A stretch of DNA of 64,000 bases from Mangrovimicrobium sp033283265 (GCA_033283265.1 JAWMQN010000005.1:274802-338801); one strand, 5' to 3'; numbered from the stretch's first letter, positions 1 to 8,526 are shown. Notes: generated by a model from the letters alone, not told the origin. Numbers and translations are program-made.

Positions 1-521
1 GACTCCGCGTCGGGACCGAGCAGCAGCGGCGCCTCGCGCCGCCGCCCGATCAGCTCGGCCAGCCGCGGCGCGCCGGACAGGGCGATGGCCTGCCCGCCGG
101 GAATCGCCTCGGCCAGGTGCTGGATGCGGTGCAGGTGGGGATCGACGGTGATCACCGCGTCGAACAGCCCGGCGAGAAAATGCCCGATCACCTGCTGGCT
201 GACGATCTCGCCGGGGTGGAAGGCGATGTCCTGGCGCATGTAGGCCAGGTAGGGCGCCACCAGCACAAGGCGGCCGATGCCCGCCGTGCGGGCGTGGCGG
301 GCGATCAGCAGCAGTTCCACCAGCTTGTCGTTGGGCCGGTCGAGGCTGCGGTAGAGCACCAGGGTAGGCGGCAGGGGCCCGCCCTCCGCCAGCGGCAGGG
401 TCAGCCGCAACTCCTGGTCGGGAAAGCGATGGCACTGGTAAGCGGCGGATTCCAGGCCGCTGGCCTGTGCCAGGCGCGCGGCAGCGGCGGACTCGTCCGG
501 GTTGTAAAGCAGCAGTGCCAT
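1..521 (-). CDS. PRPP-synthetase-like protein, C-terminal part outside window
   Basis: The first 173 codons resemble ribose-phosphate diphosphokinase, which makes PRPP from ribose 5-phosphate and ATP. Family-like segments are seen in order: FPDQELRL near residue 33, PNDKLVELLLIA near 63, APYLAYMRQD near 89 and VITVDPHLHRIQ near 123. The phosphoribosyl-binding loop lies beyond the window edge. The ATG sits two bases after the stop of the upstream phosphorylase gene, so the two are surely co-transcribed. The sequence is divergent from housekeeping Prs, and with this neighbour it more likely serves nucleoside or ribose-phosphate salvage than bulk PRPP synthesis. That role is inference. Confidence 0.75.
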   Translation of the reverse strand, partial: MALLLYNPDESAAAARLAQASGLESAAYQCHRFPDQELRLTLPLAEGGPLPPTLVLYRSLDRPNDKLVELLLIARHARTAGIGRLVLVAPYLAYMRQDIAFHPGEIVSQQVIGHFLAGLFDAVITVDPHLHRIQHLAEAIPGGQAIALSGAPRLAELIGRRREAPLLLGPDAE

Positions 522-523
522 GC

Positions 524-2107
524 TCAGAACTCCACGAATACCTGCGCCAGCTGTTCGGCGGCACCGATACTGTAGCCGCTGTGCCTGGCGCTGGCCTCAC
601 GGGCGAAGGCCATCTCGGTGGGATAGGCGGCGTAAACCCGGTATAGCGGGTCGCCTCCCGCTACCGTGTCGCCCAGCTTGACCAGCAGGTCGACTCCCGC
701 CCCCGGGGCCTTGGGTGCTCCCGCCAGGCGGGCAATGCGGGCCAGCTGCTGGTTGTCGATATCCACTACCATGCCGGAAGCCGGCGCATTCACCTCGAAG
801 CTGAGTGGCGACAGGGCGGGGGCGTGCGGGTCGAAGTCCCTGCGCCCCTGGGCCTCGATGATCGCCTGCATCTTCTCCAGCGCCCGGCCCGAGTCGAGAA
901 TGTCCCGGGCGATGGCAAAGCCGTCGCCACCGCGCACATCCGGGTCGAACTCGAGCATGCGCCCGGCCAGGCGCAGGGCCTTCTGGCGCAGGTCGGCGGG
1001 GGCCTCGGGGTGGTTCTCCAGCACCCGCATCACATCCCGCGCCTCCAGCATGGGGCCGATGCCCCTGCCCACCGGCTGGCGGCCATCGGTGATCACCACA
1101 TCGATCACCAGGCCCATGCGCCGGGCGACGAACTCGAACAGCTTGCGCAGGCGCTGGGCCTCGGGCATCGAGCGGACCTTGGCGCTCGGGCCGATGGGGA
1201 TGTCCAGCAGCAGGTGGCTGGAGCCGGCGGAGACTTTTTTCGACAGGATCGAGGCGACCATCTGCCCCGGTGAATCGATGGACAGCGGCCGCTCCACGGA
1301 GATCAGCACATCATCGGCCGGCGAGAGATCGCTGGTGCCGCCCCAGGTCAGGCAGCCGCGGTGGCGGTGGACGATTTCCGTGAGCCGTTCGAAGGGCATC
1401 TCCACCGCCGCAAGCACCTCCATGGTGTCGGCGGTGCCAGCCGGCGAGGTGATGGCGCGGGAGGAGGTCTTCGGGCAGAGCATGTTGTGGGCGGCGACGA
1501 TGGGCACCACCAGCATCGAGGTGCGATTGCCGGGAATGCCGCCGATACAGTGTTTGTCGACCACCGGGTATTCGTGCCAGTCGAGGCGACGCCCCACCTG
1601 GCTCATGGCATCGGTGAGGTAGAACACCTCCTCGCGGTCCAGCTCGCCCTGGTTGCAGGCCACCACGAAGGCGGTCAGCTCGATCTTCGAGTAGCGGTGG
1701 GCGGCGATGTCCTCGATGATGCCGGCGAAGTCCGCGCTGTCGAGGCGCTCGCCGGCTATCTTGCGGTGCAGGGAGGGAATCGAGCGCGGCGGCTCCGCCT
1801 GCGACACCGTGACCCCGTGGCCGTCGTCGACCCCGAGCTGGCGGAAGGCATCCTCGGACAGGCCGAGCTGCTGGCAGTCGACGATGGCGCTGTCATCCAC
1901 CACGTTGAGGCTGGCGAGGATGCAGGTGCCATTGGCGCGCACTTCCACCTTGGACAGGGCCTGGAAGCCCTCGGCCCGGTAGATTTCACAGTCGCGGTGC
2001 AGGTAGGCCACGTTCTCGTGGTAGGTGTCGATGCCCACCCGGCGCAGGGTCAGTGGCCGCGGCGCGTCACTGCGCGCGGCGGATTGCTTGCTGTTCTGCT
2101 TTTTCAT
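524..2107 (-). CDS. AMP phosphorylase / thymidine phosphorylase-like protein
   Basis: A 527-residue member of the long thymidine-phosphorylase family. KHCIGGIPGNRT (185-196) and SSRAITSPAGTADTME (215-230) match the phosphate- and nucleotide-binding segments of AMP phosphorylases more than those of short DeoA. An N-terminal domain of about 100 residues before the phosphorylase core is also typical of AMP phosphorylases. Known family chemistry is phosphorolysis of nucleoside monophosphates to base plus ribose 1,5-bisphosphate. An in-frame ATG 84 bases further upstream would add a poor 28-residue extension; the ATG before KKQNSK was chosen. It is coupled to a PRPP-synthetase-like gene. Its true substrate (AMP, CMP/UMP or thymidine) cannot be read from sequence. 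Confidence 0.8.
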   Translation of the reverse strand: MKKQNSKQSAARSDAPRPLTLRRVGIDTYHENVAYLHRDCEIYRAEGFQALSKVEVRANGTCILASLNVVDDSAIVDCQQLGLSEDAFRQLGVDDGHGVTVSQAEPPRSIPSLHRKIAGERLDSADFAGIIEDIAAHRYSKIELTAFVVACNQGELDREEVFYLTDAMSQVGRRLDWHEYPVVDKHCIGGIPGNRTSMLVVPIVAAHNMLCPKTSSRAITSPAGTADTMEVLAAVEMPFERLTEIVHRHRGCLTWGGTSDLSPADDVLISVERPLSIDSPGQMVASILSKKVSAGSSHLLLDIPIGPSAKVRSMPEAQRLRKLFEFVARRMGLVIDVVITDGRQPVGRGIGPMLEARDVMRVLENHPEAPADLRQKALRLAGRMLEFDPDVRGGDGFAIARDILDSGRALEKMQAIIEAQGRRDFDPHAPALSPLSFEVNAPASGMVVDIDNQQLARIARLAGAPKAPGAGVDLLVKLGDTVAGGDPLYRVYAAYPTEMAFAREASARHSGYSIGAAEQLAQVFVEF

Positions 2108-2277
2108 GCAAGGACTCGATGTGACTGGCTGCGCCAAGTATAAACCGCCTTTAAGCCCGGCAAGAGCGGGACTCGCCTTCCCGCCCGGCACCGCCCGGGC
2201 CGCGACACTCTATACTGGAAGGCCAATTGCCCCCGCAGCACGGGCGCACCAGTTGAGGCACTGACAGGAAGCCAGCG

Positions 2278-3294
2278 ATGACAGCAGCAAGCACGATGCG
2301 GGCAATGATTTTCAGCGGTGTCGGCAAGCCCCTGGCCCTGTCCCGGGTGCCCGTACCGGAGGCGCAGCCCGGGCAGCTCCTGCTGCGGGTGAAGGCCTGC
2401 GGCATCTGTCGCACCGACCTGCACATCATCGACGGCGAACTGGCGCAGCCGCGACTGCCGCTGATTCCCGGCCACCAGATCGTTGGCGAGGTCGTCGCCC
2501 TCGGGTCGCAGGCGCGCGGCTTCCGGCTCGGCCAGCGCGTCGGCGTCCCCTGGCTGGGCGGCAGTTGCGGCCACTGCGACTACTGCGGCAGCGCGCGGGA
2601 AAATCTCTGCGACGCGGCCTGCTACACCGGTTACCAGCACAACGGCGGCATGGCGGAGTACGCCGTGGCCAACGCCGACTTCTGCTTCCCCCTGCCGGGC
2701 AACTTCAGCGACACCCAGGTGGCGCCGCTGCTCTGCGCGGGCCTGATTGGCTATCGCGCCTACGGCATGGCCGGGGATTACCGGCCCGGCAACGGCAGGG
2801 CGCTGGGCCTCTACGGCTTCGGCGCGGCGGCCCATATCCTGGTGCAGGTGGCGAGTGCCGACGGCTGGCGGGTGCTGGCGATCACCCGCGACGGCGACAG
2901 CCAGGGGCAGGCCTTCGCCCGCTCGCTGGGCGCCTGCTGGGCCGGCGGTGCCGGGGAGGCCCTGCCCGAGCCGCTGGAGGCGGCGATCATCTTCGCCCCC
3001 GCCGGCGAACTGGTGCCGCAGGCACTGCGGGCGGTGCGCAAGGGCGGCCGGGTGGTCTGCGGCGGCATCCACATGTCGGATATTCCCGGCTTCCCCTACC
3101 GGGACCTGTGGGGTGAGCGCAGCCTGCACTCGGTGGCCAACCTGACCCGCCGCGACGGTGAGGCCTTCCTGCCTCGGGCCGCGGCGATACCGGTACGCAC
3201 CGAGGTGACGGAATATCCCCTGGAACAGTTGGCTGTCGCGCTGGAAGACCTGCGCCACGGACGCTTCCACGGCGCTGCGGTGGTGGTCCCCTGA
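2278..3294 (+). CDS. Zinc-dependent alcohol dehydrogenase (MDR family)
   Basis: A 338-residue medium-chain dehydrogenase. The catalytic zinc ligands are in CGICRTD (C44) and GHQ (H66). The structural zinc cysteines are C97, C100, C103 and C111. The nucleotide-binding loop is GFGAAA (180-185), slightly divergent from GxGxxG. It would oxidise an alcohol or reduce an aldehyde with NAD(P). It diverges from the phosphorylase/PRPP-synthetase pair across about 170 bases. The substrate is unknown. The convergent neighbour (ferredoxin) ends 15 bases after the stop, with a short GGGCC/GGCCC hairpin between them. Confidence 0.88.
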   Translation: MTAASTMRAMIFSGVGKPLALSRVPVPEAQPGQLLLRVKACGICRTDLHIIDGELAQPRLPLIPGHQIVGEVVALGSQARGFRLGQRVGVPWLGGSCGHCDYCGSARENLCDAACYTGYQHNGGMAEYAVANADFCFPLPGNFSDTQVAPLLCAGLIGYRAYGMAGDYRPGNGRALGLYGFGAAAHILVQVASADGWRVLAITRDGDSQGQAFARSLGACWAGGAGEALPEPLEAAIIFAPAGELVPQALRAVRKGGRVVCGGIHMSDIPGFPYRDLWGERSLHSVANLTRRDGEAFLPRAAAIPVRTEVTEYPLEQLAVALEDLRHGRFHGAAVVVP

Positions 3295-3309
3295 AAGGGG
3301 CCTGTGGCC

Positions 3310-3504
3310 CTAGTCGTCGCTGAGGGAGATCGCGTTGGCCGGGCACTGGCTGACCGCCGCTCGCACCGCCTCCGCGTGCTCCGCCGGCACCTCGGCGACC
3401 AGCACGACGGCGTAGCCGTCGTCGTGCAGTTCGAAGACCTCGGGGCAGAGCCCGAGGCAGACGCCGAAGCCGGCGCAGATGTCAGCATCGACACGAACCT
3501 TCAT
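3310..3504 (-). CDS. Small ferredoxin (P450 redox partner)
   Basis: A 64-residue ferredoxin of the kind that feeds electrons to bacterial class I P450s. Cysteines occur as CAGFGVC (C10, C16), C20 before Pro, and C54 in QCPANAI. The wide first C-x5-C spacing is characteristic of P450-linked 3Fe-4S ferredoxins, although C20 leaves the exact cluster type open. Its ATG overlaps the P450 stop codon by four bases (ATGA), so translation is coupled to the P450 upstream. No ferredoxin reductase gene is adjacent. Confidence 0.9.
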   Translation of the reverse strand: MKVRVDADICAGFGVCLGLCPEVFELHDDGYAVVLVAEVPAEHAEAVRAAVSQCPANAISLSDD

Positions 3505-4814
3505 TGCGCACTCTCCGGCGCCACGTCGAACTCCAGGGCGAGGTGGGTCAGGCCGCGCAGGATGAAGGTCGGCAGGTAGCTGTAGTTGCGCGCGCCGGCC
3601 GGCCCGTGGACCTTCTCCGAGATGCGGATGTCGGTGGTGCGGTCGAACATGCGGTTGAGGCTGACCACCGCCTCGGCCCGCGCCAGGGGCGCCCCGGGGC
3701 AGGCGTGGCGGCCGCGCCCGAAGGCCACGTGCAGGCGGGCGTTGGGCCGGTCCACCTGGAACTCGGCGGGATTGTCGAACTGGCGCGCGTCGCGGTTGGC
3801 GGCGCTGTTGGCGATGTAGAGGAAGCTGCCCGCCGGGATATCCACGCCGCCGACCTGGGTGGGTTTCTTCGCCAGGCGGAAGTCGCCCTTGACCGGCCCC
3901 TCGAAGCGCAGGCACTCCTCGACGAAGTTGGGAATGAGGCTGCGGTCCTCGCGCAGGCGCTGCTGGATATCGGGGCGGTCGCCAATCAACTGGAAGGCGT
4001 AGCTGAGCAGGCGCACCGTGGTCTCCTGCCCCGCGGCGAAGAGGTTGGAGGCGACCCGGGCGACGTCGATGGGCTCCGGGATCGAGCCGTCGGGGAAGGT
4101 GGCTTCCGCAAGGCCGGTGAGGATATCCCCGGTGGGATTGGCCCGGCGGTCCTCGATGTAGGTGGAGAAGGTGTCGTAGAGCCACTCCAGCGGCGAGTGC
4201 TGGACCTCCCTGTCCGCGGTGCCGCCGATAGCGGCGCTCTCCTGTTCCTGGCGGATCAGCTGCTGGCGGAACTGGATGCGGTCCTCGGCCGGGACGCCGA
4301 GCAGGTCGGAGACCACCAGCACGGCGAAGGGCTGGGCAAAGGCGCCCATGAACTCGCACTCGCCGGCCGCGATGAAAGTGTCGATCTGCTTCCCGGCCAG
4401 GTCCCACATGTAGTCCTCGTTCTGCTTCAGGCGCACCGGCGTTATCAGGCGCGACAGCAACGCCCGGTGTTCGGTGTGCTTCGGCGGGTCCATGGTGGTG
4501 ATCTGGTCACTGAAGGGGGTCTGGTCGCGGTACTCCTCGATCAGCGCGGAGATGTCCTCGTTGCCGCGCCCTTCCAGGGGGATGGAACAGCCGGCGAAGG
4601 GTCCGGTGGTCGACATGCAGGAGGAGAAGCGCTCGGGATCGTTGTAGATCTCCAGCGCCTCGTCGTAGCCGGTAACCATGAAAATACCCTGGTGCGGCTC
4701 GCGCAGTACCGGGGACTGCTCCCGCAGGTAATCGAAATAGGCGTAGGGGTTGTTGACGAAGAAGTCGCTGCGGAAGAAGTCGTGCGCGTCAAACTCTCGG
4801 GATTTATCGTCCAT
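3501..4814 (-). CDS. Cytochrome P450
   Basis: A 437-residue soluble P450 monooxygenase. The heme loop FGRGRHACPG places the thiolate ligand at C372. The I-helix oxygen-activation motif is AGQETT (261-266), and the K-helix ExxR is E300-R303. There is no membrane anchor. A purine-rich AAGGAA lies 6 bases upstream of the ATG. The gene is followed in the same operon by a ferredoxin with overlapping stop and start codons. Substrate cannot be deduced. The I-helix has Gln instead of the more common Asp or Glu before ETT. It is distinct from the second P450 at 17946-19226. Confidence 0.96.
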   Translation of the reverse strand: MDDKSREFDAHDFFRSDFFVNNPYAYFDYLREQSPVLREPHQGIFMVTGYDEALEIYNDPERFSSCMSTTGPFAGCSIPLEGRGNEDISALIEEYRDQTPFSDQITTMDPPKHTEHRALLSRLITPVRLKQNEDYMWDLAGKQIDTFIAAGECEFMGAFAQPFAVLVVSDLLGVPAEDRIQFRQQLIRQEQESAAIGGTADREVQHSPLEWLYDTFSTYIEDRRANPTGDILTGLAEATFPDGSIPEPIDVARVASNLFAAGQETTVRLLSYAFQLIGDRPDIQQRLREDRSLIPNFVEECLRFEGPVKGDFRLAKKPTQVGGVDIPAGSFLYIANSAANRDARQFDNPAEFQVDRPNARLHVAFGRGRHACPGAPLARAEAVVSLNRMFDRTTDIRISEKVHGPAGARNYSYLPTFILRGLTHLALEFDVAPESAQ

Positions 4815-5012
4815 GTTAATTCCTTATAGTTCAGTCTTGTGCCTGTGCCGGGTGACTCCCGCGGGGCTAGCGCTATCTCTGCGGCCGGGTACGGCCTGGC
4901 CCTGGCGCAGGGTGGGAATACCGCCGCCTGCGGCGCACCCGGGCGCTTAATGTAGCAGGATATACGGGGGCACGGGGACTCTTTTCGAGCCTGCCGGGGC
5001 CCGGCGGCCCGC

Positions 5013-5047
5013 TTGACATACAACCTTTTGGTTGTATATTTACGGCA
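5013..5047 (+). promoter_or_regulatory. Promoter with embedded ArsR operator; leaderless start likely
   Basis: TTGACA (5013-5018) and TATATT (5035-5040) stand 16 bases apart. Between and overlapping them lies a perfect inverted repeat, ATACAACC-TTTT-GGTTGTAT (5018-5037). Transcription would start about 7 bases after the -10 box, on or next to the ATG at 5047, and no Shine-Dalgarno sequence is present. This suggests a leaderless, autorepressed transcript for the ArsR-family gene immediately downstream. The boxes and repeat are seen; autoregulation is inferred. Confidence 0.75.
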
Positions 5048-5421
5048 TGTATATTTCACCCGAAGACCGCACCGACGCCCTGTTCCACGCACTGGCCGAC
5101 CGCACCCGGCGCGACATCCTGCGCCGCTCACTGGCCGGGGAGCACTCGGTTACCGCCCTGGCGAGCGCCTACGACATGAGCTTCGCCGCGGTGCAGAAAC
5201 ACGTGACCGTACTGGAGCGGGCAGGGCTGCTGACCAAGCGCAGGCAGGGCCGCGAGGCGCTGGCGCGCGGCGACGTGGCGGCTCTGCGTTCCGCGGCGGC
5301 CCTGCTGGGTGAACTCGAAGCTGTCTGGCGCGGCAGGATCGATCGTATCGACGACCTGCTGGCCGGGGAAAAGGCGCAAGGCGACGCCCCTGCGGCCGCC
5401 AACCAAGCAACGGAGGAATGA
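5047..5421 (+). CDS. ArsR-family winged-helix repressor
   Basis: A 124-residue winged-helix regulator. The N-terminal LADRTRRDILRR and the recognition segment SFAAVQKHVTVLERAGL are typical of the ArsR subgroup encoded beside SRPBCC (AHSA1-like) proteins. No metal-binding cysteine pair is visible, so metal sensing is unlikely. The ATG at 5047 was preferred over an in-frame TTG at 5032 because the TTG lies inside the operator and upstream of the -10 box. The stop codon overlaps a possible start of the SRPBCC gene, so the two form one operon. Confidence 0.9.
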   Translation: MYISPEDRTDALFHALADRTRRDILRRSLAGEHSVTALASAYDMSFAAVQKHVTVLERAGLLTKRRQGREALARGDVAALRSAAALLGELEAVWRGRIDRIDDLLAGEKAQGDAPAAANQATEE

Positions 5422-5423
5422 GC

Positions 5424-5921
5424 ATGCCCGTCATCGATGTTACCCACGACCTCGAATCCCTCAACCTGACCATCGTGGCCGAGTTCGCCGCGCCGGTGCA
5501 GCGGATCTGGGACATCTACGCCGACCCGCGGCAACTGGAGCGGGTCTGGGGGCCACCCTCCCACCCGGCGACCTTTGTCGACCACCAACTCACCGTGGGC
5601 GCGCGCACGACCTACTTCATGACCAGCCCGGAGGGTGAGAAGTATTGTGGTTACTGGGTCGTCACCCGTGTCGAGGCGCCCCACCTGCTGTGCTTCGACG
5701 ACGGCTTTGCCGACGCGGAGTTCAATGCCATCCCCGGGATGCCGGTATCGATAAACGAATACAGCTTTAGCGCTACCGACGAGGGGACCCGGGCGACCTA
5801 CAGCAGCACCTACGCGAGCAGGGAAGCGCTGGCGCAGGTACTCGAGATGGGAGTCGTGGAGGGGGCCTCCTCGGCCATCAACCAGATCGACGCGCTGTTA
5901 CAGGAAGCACAGGTGCAGTAG
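5424..5921 (+). CDS. SRPBCC (AHSA1/START-like) domain protein
   Basis: A 165-residue hydrophobic-ligand-binding fold. Features are VAEFAAPVQRIWDIYADPRQLERVWGPPSHPATF near the N-terminus, a central SPEGEKYCGYWVVTRVEAPHLL-type strand and a C-terminal long helix. The GGAGGA at 5412-5417 fits the ATG at 5424 with 6 bases spacing and is too close to the ATG at 5418. Such ArsR-SRPBCC pairs are widespread, but the ligand is usually unknown, as here. It probably binds or senses a lipophilic small molecule; enzyme activity is not evident. Confidence 0.88.
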   Translation: MPVIDVTHDLESLNLTIVAEFAAPVQRIWDIYADPRQLERVWGPPSHPATFVDHQLTVGARTTYFMTSPEGEKYCGYWVVTRVEAPHLLCFDDGFADAEFNAIPGMPVSINEYSFSATDEGTRATYSSTYASREALAQVLEMGVVEGASSAINQIDALLQEAQVQ

Positions 5922-5974
5922 GGGCTGGTGCCGCGCGCTCCCGCGCAAGGCGAGGTGTCCGCCGCACCCGCCCC

Positions 5975-5990
5975 GGGGGGGGGGGGGGGG
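5975..5990. repeat. Run of 16 G residues
   Basis: Sixteen consecutive G, preceded by CCCC, between the SRPBCC stop (5921) and the stop of the small RHH gene (6026). No other homopolymer of this length was noticed in the window. It may be a slippage-prone (contingency) tract or a place where the assembly length is unreliable. It lies outside any convincing reading frame. Confidence 0.95.
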
Positions 5991-6025
5991 CGAGCGGCGC
6001 GGGGAGGGCCGCGACGGCAGGGCGC

Positions 6026-6217
6026 TTACTCCGCCTTGTCAGCGCCCCCGAAGACCTCGTCCTTCCAGTCCGCACCCAGCGCCTGCTCGATGTATTCGCG
6101 CATGAACTGGCGGATTTTCTGCGAGGGGGTGACGTCCTCCTGCGCGCACAGTTGTTCGAATGCCGCTTTCTTTTGTGGGTCGACCAGCACGGTCAGCCGT
6201 GCAGTGCGCTTTTCCAT
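6026..6217 (-). CDS. Small ribbon-helix-helix (CopG/Arc-like) protein
   Basis: A 63-residue protein. A short N-terminal basic strand (RTARLTVLVD) is followed by two helices (PQKKAAFEQLCAQED and PSQKIRQFMREYIEQAL), the arrangement of RHH DNA-binding proteins. No toxin gene lies beside it, so an antitoxin role is not supported. It is transcribed away from the SulP transporter and might regulate it. The tail DWKDEVFGGADKAE is acidic and disordered-looking. Confidence 0.7.
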   Translation of the reverse strand: MEKRTARLTVLVDPQKKAAFEQLCAQEDVTPSQKIRQFMREYIEQALGADWKDEVFGGADKAE

Positions 6218-6566
6218 GATTCAACTCGTTGTCCGACGTTCGGAGTGTACGTTTGCCTGGCTGGGGAGTTTACCCGGGGAATCCGCCCGGCCCCAAGCCG
6301 CAACCCTCCGCGACCTGCCACCAGTCTCCAGCCCCATTGCAATCTCCCTGCACCGCACCCGGACGCCCGGGGCATCGGCCGGCCGGGCCAAATGCCTGGC
6401 ACCCGGTTTGCAATATAATTTGATGTTAATGTTATTATAATACAATACACACACCTCAAGCCCATGCCCGCACCGCCCGGGCGGCTGCAGACAACTGCCG
6501 GCACAGCCCACAGGCGGCTGAGCAAACCGATCCAGCCAACCCCGAATTGGAGTGTAATTTCCCCCG
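6218..6566. other. Divergent intergenic region before SulP
   Basis: About 350 bases between the RHH gene (minus) and the SulP gene (plus). Most is GC-rich and featureless. The stretch 6408-6450 is sharply AT-rich and holds two TATAAT hexamers (6414-6419 and 6436-6441), without a convincing -35 at 16-18 bases. It probably carries the promoters of both genes. No gene is seen in it. Confidence 0.5.
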
Positions 6567-8309
6567 ATGCCCCAGCGTAAACACCTCTTCTCACTGCGCC
6601 CGGGGTATGCGCTGCGCGAGGCGCTGGCGGAGGGCTATGGCCGCGGCGAACTGCGCAGGGACCTGCTGGCCGGGCTTACTGTCGGTGTGATAGCGATTCC
6701 CCTGGCGATGGCCCTGGCCATTGCCAGCGGCGTGGCACCACAGCACGGCCTGTACACCGCGATCATCGCCGGCGCGATCATCGCCCTGGCCGGCGGCAGC
6801 CGCTACAGCATCTCCGGGCCGACCGCGGCCTTCGTGGTCATCCTGCAGCCGCTCACCGCGAAATACGGCCTCGGCGGCCTGCTGCTGGCCTCCGTCATGG
6901 CCGGCGCCATTCTCATGGCCATGGCCTGGGCCCGTCTCGGCCGCTTCATCGAGTACATCCCGGCAGCGGTAACCCTGGGTTTCACCGGCGGTATCGCCGT
7001 TGTCATCGCGGTGCTGCAGGTCCCCGACTTCACCGGCCTCGCCATCGACGGGATGCCCGAGGACTTCCTCGGCAAGCTGGCCGCGATTGCCGGCAACCTG
7101 CACCGGCTGGATCTGGCGAGTACCGCACTCGCGCTCTTCACCCTGGTGGTCATGGCGCTCTGGCCCAGATTGCGCACAGCGATACCGCCGCACCTGCCGG
7201 CACTGCTGCTGTCCTCCGTGCTCGGCATGGCCCTGGCGCAACTCGGCAGTGAAGTGGACACCATCGGCTCGCGCTTCCACTACCTGCTGGCAGACGGCGG
7301 CACCGCGGACGGCATTCCTCCCTTCCTGCCCCGCCTCGACTGGCCCTGGAATTACCCCGGCGCGAACGGCGAGCCCCTGCAGCTGTCCTTTGGCCTGTTT
7401 TCGGCATTGCTGCCCGCGGCATTTGCCATCGCCATGCTGGGGGCCATTGAGTCGCTGCTCTGCGCAGTCGTGCTGGACGGCATGTCGGGCAAGCGCCACA
7501 GCGCCAACAGCGAACTGCTCGCGCAGGGACTGGCCAACGTGGTGACGCCGTTTTTCGGCGGGATTACCGCGACCGCCGCCATCGCGCGCTCCGCATCCAA
7601 CTTCAGGGCCGGGGCAGTCTCGCCGCTGGCCGCCCTCACCCACTCCCTTGTGGTGTTGTCCGGCCTGCTGGTATTCGCCGCTGCGCTGGCCTGCATACCG
7701 ATGCCGGCCATGGCGGCCATGCTGATGGTGGTGGCCTGGCAAATGAGTGAAGCCGACAAAATCGCCCGCCTGATCCGCAAGTCCCCGGCCAGTGACGTCG
7801 CGGTGCTGCTGACCTGCCTCTCGCTCACGGTGTTCTTCGACATGGTGATCGCCATCACCGCCGGGGTCCTGCTGGCGTCGGTACTGTTCATGAAGGAGAT
7901 CGCCACCCTCACCCAGGTAGTGGAGATAAGCGACAACCGCGACCTACTGCCCGGCTCCCCGCCCGCGAACTGGCGGGTTTTCAAGGTCAACGGCCCGCTG
8001 TTTTTCGCCGCCGCGGACCGTATCTTCAGCGAGTTGCTACAGCGCACGGAGGGCGCCGTGGGTATCGTCCTGCACATGCGCTACAGCGCCTATCTCGACG
8101 CGGGCGGCCTGGCGGCAATCGAAAAGCTGCTGGCCCACTGTGAGCGCCAGGGCATTGCCCTGCGCTTTTCCGACTGGCAGTTCCAGCCCCTGAAAACACT
8201 GGCACGGGCCCGCGACGAATCCCGCGGACCGCTGGACCTGTCCTACCCCAGCCTGGCTGACGCAGTCTACAATCCGGAGGCAAGCAACGGCTCCCATGAA
8301 ACTGGATAA
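6567..8309 (+). CDS. SulP-family anion transporter with STAS domain
   Basis: A 580-residue inner-membrane transporter. The N-terminal RRDLLAGLTVGVIAIPLAMALAIASGV and SISGPTAAFVVIL segments are hallmarks of SulP/SLC26 proteins. Multiple hydrophobic helices run to about residue 440, followed by a cytoplasmic STAS domain (RVFKVNGPLFFAAADRI near 470 onward). Family members import sulfate, bicarbonate or dicarboxylates with sodium or protons. There is no adjacent carbonic anhydrase, so bicarbonate specificity is not indicated. Its last 14 bases overlap the start of a 76-codon gene, which suggests co-translation. Confidence 0.94.
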   Translation: MPQRKHLFSLRPGYALREALAEGYGRGELRRDLLAGLTVGVIAIPLAMALAIASGVAPQHGLYTAIIAGAIIALAGGSRYSISGPTAAFVVILQPLTAKYGLGGLLLASVMAGAILMAMAWARLGRFIEYIPAAVTLGFTGGIAVVIAVLQVPDFTGLAIDGMPEDFLGKLAAIAGNLHRLDLASTALALFTLVVMALWPRLRTAIPPHLPALLLSSVLGMALAQLGSEVDTIGSRFHYLLADGGTADGIPPFLPRLDWPWNYPGANGEPLQLSFGLFSALLPAAFAIAMLGAIESLLCAVVLDGMSGKRHSANSELLAQGLANVVTPFFGGITATAAIARSASNFRAGAVSPLAALTHSLVVLSGLLVFAAALACIPMPAMAAMLMVVAWQMSEADKIARLIRKSPASDVAVLLTCLSLTVFFDMVIAITAGVLLASVLFMKEIATLTQVVEISDNRDLLPGSPPANWRVFKVNGPLFFAAADRIFSELLQRTEGAVGIVLHMRYSAYLDAGGLAAIEKLLAHCERQGIALRFSDWQFQPLKTLARARDESRGPLDLSYPSLADAVYNPEASNGSHETG

Positions 8310-8526
8310 CGCAATAGAACTCGGCACGCAGGGCGTGTGGAAGGAAGCCCGGGTCATGGTCAGTCCATCGCACCCGGCGCAGTGGTTCGTGATGCTGCGC
8401 GACATACACTACAAGTCGTTCATTCTCGCCGATAACGACGACAGCCCGATCTCCATGGATGACCTCAACGCGCTGGCGCAACTCATCCGCGCGGTCGGCC
8501 TGAAAGACTTCACTGTTATTTTTTGA
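8296..8526 (+). CDS. Conserved-looking small protein of unknown function
   Basis: A 76-residue protein not recognised by family. It begins inside the end of the SulP gene (14-base overlap) with a GGAGG-like stretch (8276-8280) upstream. It is soluble and mixed alpha/beta, with FVMLRDIHYKSFIL in the middle and a C-terminal helix DDLNALAQLIRAVGLKDFTVIF. The tight overlap with SulP and the 20-base gap to the next gene place it in a three-gene operon. No catalytic motif is visible. Confidence 0.7.
   Translation: MKLDNAIELGTQGVWKEARVMVSPSHPAQWFVMLRDIHYKSFILADNDDSPISMDDLNALAQLIRAVGLKDFTVIF

Noticed and set aside
3296..3310. Terminator between the convergent alcohol dehydrogenase and ferredoxin genes
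   Set aside because: The GGGCC/GGCCC stem is only five bases long and has no T tract, so it is not listed as a feature.
6026..6217. Antitoxin of a toxin-antitoxin pair
   Set aside because: No partner toxin gene is adjacent; only the RHH fold is supported.
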